From the NCBI RefSeq assembly GCF_029989365.1, contig NZ_JAPRAQ010000036.1, positions 1-64,000 of the forward strand: DNA of 64,000 nt, written 5' to 3'. Shown here piece by piece: positions 59,996 to 64,000 of this stretch (positions are counted from its first letter, which is position 1; every line of letters begins with the position of its first letter). The notes beneath the pieces were generated by a model. It saw nothing but the letters and a program-made list of their open reading frames with translations, did no database searches and was not told where the DNA came from. Source of the stretch: Bradyrhizobium sp. Arg816 (GTDB taxonomy: Bacteria; Pseudomonadota; Alphaproteobacteria; Rhizobiales; Xanthobacteraceae). The position numbers were made by a program, and so were the translations under genes.

Positions 59996-60299
59996 CCTTT
60001 TGTCCCGTGCATGTCCGGATTGCGGGACCAAGCAACTGATTTTAAATCATTAATTACGTATTTGGTGGTTCAGTAAAACTGCCGATAACGGTCCCGAAAT
60101 CCGGCGCAATTTGGTTAAGCCTTGGCGCGAATACGGCAGGTTTGGGGTAACAATCGGTAAAAAAGCGTGAGTTGGCTTGTTTGAGGCAGTGACTATGGTT
60201 TGCCGTGACTTGGGGATACGGAGATTCGCAACCGTCGGCACTGGCCGGCCAAGCGGGTCTAGTATAAGTCGCAGTGGGTCGTAGTGGGGCGGATTCCGA
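59996..60299. other. ftsZ-lpxC intergenic region
   Basis: About 300 bases of lower GC content hold no supported gene. Because a terminator precedes it, the lpxC promoter is expected here; I cannot fix its -35 and -10 with confidence. Confidence 0.6.
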
Positions 60300-61262
60300 A
60301 TGAAATTTAGCCGGCAAACAACGCTTCGTGCGCAAGCCACCGTGGCCGGCGTAGGCGTTCATTCCGGTCTTCCCGTCACTCTCACGCTTGGGCCTGCGCC
60401 CGTCGATGCGGGTTTTGTTTTTGTCCGCACCGGCCTCGAGGGAAGTGACCGTGAGATTCAGGCGACCGCCGACCAGGTGATCGCGACCGACTTCGCCACC
60501 GTCCTCGGCGATCGTGACGGCCCGTTGGTTTCCACCGCCGAGCACGTGCTTGCTGCGCTGCGGGGCATGGGCGTCGACAACGCCACCATCGAGATCGACG
60601 GCCCTGAAGTGCCGATCATGGATGGCAGCGCGGCGGCCTTCATTGCCGCGATCGACCAGGCCGGCATCGTCAGCCAGCCGGCACAGCGCCGCTTCATTCA
60701 GGTTTTGAAACCGATCTCGGCCAAGGTCGGTGACTCCTTCGGCGAGATCCGGCCCTACGCCAACGGGTTCCGCGTGGATATCGAGATCGACTTCACCAAT
60801 CCCGTCATCGGCCAGCAGAGCTGCGGCTTCGACCTGAGCCCGGAGCGCTTTCGCCGCGAAGTCGGCCGCGCCCGGACTTTCGGCCTGATGTGCGACGTCG
60901 CCCGGCTCTGGAGCGCGGGTTATGCACTCGGCGCCTCCTTCGACAATACCGTCGTGTTCGACGACGAGCGGCTGCTCAACACCGAGGGCCTGCGCTACGC
61001 CGACGAATGCGCCCGCCACAAGGTGCTGGACGTGATCGGCGACCTCGCGCTGGCCGGCCTGCCGCTGCTTGGCGCCTACCGTTCGGTGCGTGGCGGTCAC
61101 AAGCTCAACCACGCTGTCCTGACCGCGCTGCTGGCCGACCGTACCGCCTGGCGGGTGGTCGAGGGCGAGGCGGTCCGCCGCACCACGCGTCCCGTGGGCG
61201 AAGTCGGTCGCGGCATCGTCGGCGGCCGGATCGCCGCGGCCTATGGGCCGGACGTGTCCTGA
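60300..61262 (+). CDS. lpxC: UDP-3-O-acyl-N-acetylglucosamine deacetylase LpxC
   Basis: This 320-residue zinc enzyme catalyses the committed step of lipid A synthesis. It shows TVAGVGVHSGLPVTLTLGPAP, STAEHVLAALRGMGVDNATIEIDGPEVPIMDGSAAAF (zinc His), RTFGLM, RYADECARHKVLDVIGDLALAG (zinc His and Asp) and VRGGHKLNHAV (catalytic His). The start at 60300 sits at the expected distance from the first motif. It is transcribed after its own spacer, next to bamD. Confidence 0.96.
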   Translation: MKFSRQTTLRAQATVAGVGVHSGLPVTLTLGPAPVDAGFVFVRTGLEGSDREIQATADQVIATDFATVLGDRDGPLVSTAEHVLAALRGMGVDNATIEIDGPEVPIMDGSAAAFIAAIDQAGIVSQPAQRRFIQVLKPISAKVGDSFGEIRPYANGFRVDIEIDFTNPVIGQQSCGFDLSPERFRREVGRARTFGLMCDVARLWSAGYALGASFDNTVVFDDERLLNTEGLRYADECARHKVLDVIGDLALAGLPLLGAYRSVRGGHKLNHAVLTALLADRTAWRVVEGEAVRRTTRPVGEVGRGIVGGRIAAAYGPDVS

Positions 61263-61524
61263 AGACACCTGTCGCCACTGGCGTTCTGTTGCCGCCGGCG
61301 TTTGGCGGCGGCTTTCCCCGGGAAACTCCTGGTAACGATGATCGGCTAGGATTGCGGCGCGTTCGCCTTAATCCGGGCGAAATGCCTGCCTATCCGGTTG
61401 GTTCGAGATCGTTTTTCGGTTACACGGCGTGGTCGCATAGCAGGCGCCACGGCTACATTTCGCGCCCATGACGGGGTTCATGGGCTGGCGGACACCGCAT
61501 CACAGGGCGTCAGGGCTTAAATTC

Positions 61525-62412
61525 ATGTCGGCACAGCGTATGACGCGCGGATATCTCTCGGTCTCGCCTGGAGTCCGCGGGCTGCTTCAAGCCGCCACCT
61601 TTGTGGTGCTCGCGCTGCCGCTGGCCGGCTGCGGCACCGGCGCGCTCTGGGACAAGTTCACCGCCAAGGACGACACCTTCACCGAGGAGCCCGCCGACAA
61701 GATCTATAATGAGGGCCTGTACCTCATGAACGAGAAGAAGGACATGAAGGCGGCGAACAAGAAGTTCGAAGAGGTCGACCGCCAGCATCCTTATTCCGAC
61801 TGGGCCCGCAAATCGCTGCTGATGTCGGCCTATGCCTCCTACCAGGGCGGCGACTATGACGGCTGCATCGGCGCCGCGACCCGCTACGTCACGCTGCATC
61901 CCGGCAGCCCGGACGCGGCCTATGCGCAATACCTGATCGCCGCCTCCCATTACGACCAGATTCCGGACATCAGCCGCGACCAGAACCGGACCGAGAAGGC
62001 GATCGCCGCGCTGGAAGAGGTGAACCGCAAATATCCGAACTCGGAATATGCGACCTCGGCCAAGGCCAAGATCGAGGGCGCGCGCGACCAGCTCGCCGGC
62101 AAGGAAATGAATGTCGGCCGCTATTACATGCAGAAGCGTGACTACACGGCGGCGATCAACCGCTACAAGGCCGTCGTCACGCAGTATCAGACCACCCGCC
62201 ATGTCGAAGAGGCGCTGTTCCGGCTCACCGAGGCCTATATGACGATCGGCATCGTCGCCGAGGCGCAGACCGCAGCCGCGGTGCTTGGCCACAATTTTCC
62301 TGACAGCCGCTGGTACAAGGACGCCTATAATCTTGTAAAATCCGGCGGTCTCGAGCCGAGCGAGAATCAGGGTTCCTGGATGAGCAGGGCCTTCAAGAAG
62401 ATAGGCCTTTAG
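61525..62412 (+). CDS. bamD: Outer-membrane assembly lipoprotein BamD
   Basis: This 295-residue lipoprotein has a signal peptide with lipobox LAGC (Cys near residue 36). TPR repeats follow: IYNEGLYLMNEKKDMKAANKKFEEVDRQHPYSDWARKSLLM, then YDGCIGAATRYVTLHPGSPDAAYAQYLIA and YYMQKRDYTAAINRYKAVVTQYQTT. It is the essential lipoprotein of the BAM complex that folds outer-membrane proteins. The start at 61525 is the ATG before the signal peptide; the frame is open earlier. The 262-base spacer before it contains a weak GCCGCC/GGCGGC hairpin. Confidence 0.94.
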   Translation: MSAQRMTRGYLSVSPGVRGLLQAATFVVLALPLAGCGTGALWDKFTAKDDTFTEEPADKIYNEGLYLMNEKKDMKAANKKFEEVDRQHPYSDWARKSLLMSAYASYQGGDYDGCIGAATRYVTLHPGSPDAAYAQYLIAASHYDQIPDISRDQNRTEKAIAALEEVNRKYPNSEYATSAKAKIEGARDQLAGKEMNVGRYYMQKRDYTAAINRYKAVVTQYQTTRHVEEALFRLTEAYMTIGIVAEAQTAAAVLGHNFPDSRWYKDAYNLVKSGGLEPSENQGSWMSRAFKKIGL

Positions 62413-62435
62413 TCTCGGCTAGGAAATTTGATTCC

Positions 62436-64000
62436 ATGCTGGCGCGTCTGTCGATCCGTGACATCGTCCTGATCGAGCGGCTCGATATCGAATTCGCCAC
62501 CGGACTTGCGGTTTTGACCGGTGAGACCGGTGCGGGCAAATCCATCCTGCTCGATGCCTTTGCGCTGGCGCTCGGCGGCCGCGGCGACGCCGGCCTCGTG
62601 CGCCATGGCGCGGAGCAGGGGCAGGTCACCGCCGTCTTCGATATCCCCAAAAATCACCCCGCGACGAAGATTCTGGCCGAGAACGGCCTGGATGATACCG
62701 GCGAGATGATTCTCCGCCGGGTGCAACTCGCCGACGGCCGCACCCGCGCCTTCATCAACGATCAGTCGATCAGCGTGCAGACGCTGAAGGCGGTCGGCGC
62801 CGCCCTGGTCGAGATCCACGGCCAGCATGACGAGCGCGCGCTGGTCGATGCCGCCACCCACCGCCGCCTGCTCGACGCCTTTGCCGGGCTCGAGAAGGAT
62901 GTCACCGCGGTCGAAGCGCTCTGGGACGCGCGCCGCACGGCCAGCGCCGCGCTGGAAGAGCACCGCGCCGCCATGGAGCGCGCCGCGCGCGAGGCCGACT
63001 ATCTGCGCCACGCCTCCGACGAGCTGAAGCAGCTCGCGCCCAAGGAGGGCGAGGAGACCTCGCTGGCCGGTCGCCGCACCACCATGATGCAGGGCGAGAA
63101 GATCGCCTCCGATTTGCGCGAGGCGCAGGAAGCCGTCGGCGGCAATCATTCGCCGGTCGCCTCCCTGTCGGCCGCCGTGCGCCGGCTGGAGCGGCGCGGT
63201 GTCAACTCGCCGGCGCTGGTCGAGCCTGCCGTGAAGGCGATCGACGCCGCGATCAACGCGCTGGAGGAAGCCGACCAGCATCTTCTGGCCGCGCTCGCCG
63301 CGACCGACTTCGATCCGGGCGAGCTCGAGCGCATCGAGGAGCGGCTGTTCGCCCTGCGCGCCGCCTCGCGCAAATATTCGACGCCGGTCGATGGGCTCGC
63401 CGCTCTTGCCGCCAAATATGCTGCCGACGTCGTCCTGATCGATGCCGGTGCTTCGCGGTTGAAGAAGCTGGAGCAGGCGGCGATCGAGGCTGACGCGCGC
63501 TATGCCGCTGCCGCCAAGAAATTGTCGATGGCGCGGCAGAAGTCGGCGGACAAGCTCAACAAGGCGGTCAACGCCGAGCTCGCGCCGCTCAAGCTCGAAC
63601 GCGCCAAGTTCATGACGCAGGTCGAGACCGATGAGGCCGCGCCGGGCCCGCAGGGTTTCGACCGCGTCGAGTTCTGGGTGCAGACCAATCCCGGCACCAA
63701 GCCGGGTCCGATGATGAAGGTCGCTTCCGGCGGCGAGCTCTCGCGCTTCCTGCTGGCGCTCAAGGTCGTGCTGTCCGACCGCGGCTCGGCGCCGACGCTG
63801 GTGTTCGACGAAATCGACACCGGGGTCGGCGGTGCGGTCGCCGACGCCATCGGCGGGCGGCTCGCGCGGCTTGCCGGCAAGGTGCAGGTGATGGCCGTGA
63901 CCCACGCCCCGCAGGTCGCCGCCCGCGCCGGCCAGCATCTGCTGATCTCCAAGGACGCCCTCGACAAGGGCAAGCGCGTCGCCACCCGCGTCAATGCGCT
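62436..64000 (+). CDS. recN: DNA repair protein RecN, 3' end cut by the window edge
   Basis: The 521 residues present cover most of the ~560 expected. RecN is an SMC-like ATPase that aids double-strand break repair. It has the Walker A loop LTGETGAGKSILLDAF near residue 33, a long coiled-coil middle (about residues 150-375), the ABC signature ASGGELSRFLLALK and the Walker B sequence TLVFDEIDTGVGG, followed by VTHAPQVAARAGQHLLI. It starts 24 bases after bamD and runs off the end of the window without a stop. Confidence 0.95.
   Translation, partial: MLARLSIRDIVLIERLDIEFATGLAVLTGETGAGKSILLDAFALALGGRGDAGLVRHGAEQGQVTAVFDIPKNHPATKILAENGLDDTGEMILRRVQLADGRTRAFINDQSISVQTLKAVGAALVEIHGQHDERALVDAATHRRLLDAFAGLEKDVTAVEALWDARRTASAALEEHRAAMERAAREADYLRHASDELKQLAPKEGEETSLAGRRTTMMQGEKIASDLREAQEAVGGNHSPVASLSAAVRRLERRGVNSPALVEPAVKAIDAAINALEEADQHLLAALAATDFDPGELERIEERLFALRAASRKYSTPVDGLAALAAKYAADVVLIDAGASRLKKLEQAAIEADARYAAAAKKLSMARQKSADKLNKAVNAELAPLKLERAKFMTQVETDEAAPGPQGFDRVEFWVQTNPGTKPGPMMKVASGGELSRFLLALKVVLSDRGSAPTLVFDEIDTGVGGAVADAIGGRLARLAGKVQVMAVTHAPQVAARAGQHLLISKDALDKGKRVATRVNA

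Overview
The window is 64 kb of GC-rich alphaproteobacterial chromosome, most likely Bradyrhizobium or a close relative (Nitrobacteraceae). The evidence is the dcw gene order, murE with the meso-DAP DNPR motif, an FtsZ with a long linker, a Rhodobacter-type phospholipid N-methyltransferase, and several families of intergenic palindromes of the kind common in Bradyrhizobium genomes. I see no insertion sequence, phage, plasmid, CRISPR array or tRNA; the region looks like stable core plus light accessory DNA.

Layout. 1-93: tail of an unknown gene. 134-4496 (minus): a complete PotABCD-type ABC importer. 4625-9422: a DUF4403 protein, then a beta-propeller protein and its adjacent HTH regulator divergent from DUF899 and a small membrane protein. 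9512-10752 (minus): cytochrome c and an L,D-transpeptidase. 11028-17239: a lipid-like cluster (GT4 glycosyltransferase, phospholipid N-methyltransferase, Mpo1/DUF962-like protein, class III aminotransferase, phosphatidylserine decarboxylase, NUDIX). 17437-23279: envelope and hypothetical proteins (FecR-domain, DUF2147, extensin-like lipoprotein, histidine phosphatase, DUF6665), a small gene apparently split by a palindromic repeat, and a 27-residue membrane peptide. 23334-30863: a TetR regulator with its operator, then three classes of exporter in a row (EmrAB-type MFS, ABC half-transporter, MATE). A promoter, a 24-codon leader ORF and competing hairpins precede the ABC gene. 30954-36143: O-antigen ligase-like protein, TSUP permease, a MocR regulator with a direct-repeat operator divergent from DUF983, and an alpha/beta hydrolase. 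36368-36786 (minus): RNase P RNA. 36866-38965: an ECF42-type sigma factor with two tandem DGPF proteins, each preceded by the same promoter-like motif. 39072-39935 (minus): N-acetylmuramoyl-L-alanine amidase.

40362-64000: the division and cell wall cluster rsmH-ftsL-ftsI-murE-murF-mraY-murD-ftsW-murG-murC-murB-ddlB-ftsQ-ftsA-ftsZ, then lpxC, bamD and a truncated recN. It encodes the cytoplasmic and lipid-linked steps of peptidoglycan precursor synthesis plus the core divisome. Three palindromic repeats sit inside this cluster (murD/ftsW, ftsW/murG, murC/murB).

The strongest leads are the leader-peptide region before the ABC exporter, the lipid cluster with a second-type PSD and an Mpo1-like protein, and the ECF42/DGPF promoter pair. 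Functions rest on motifs read by eye; no database search was run.
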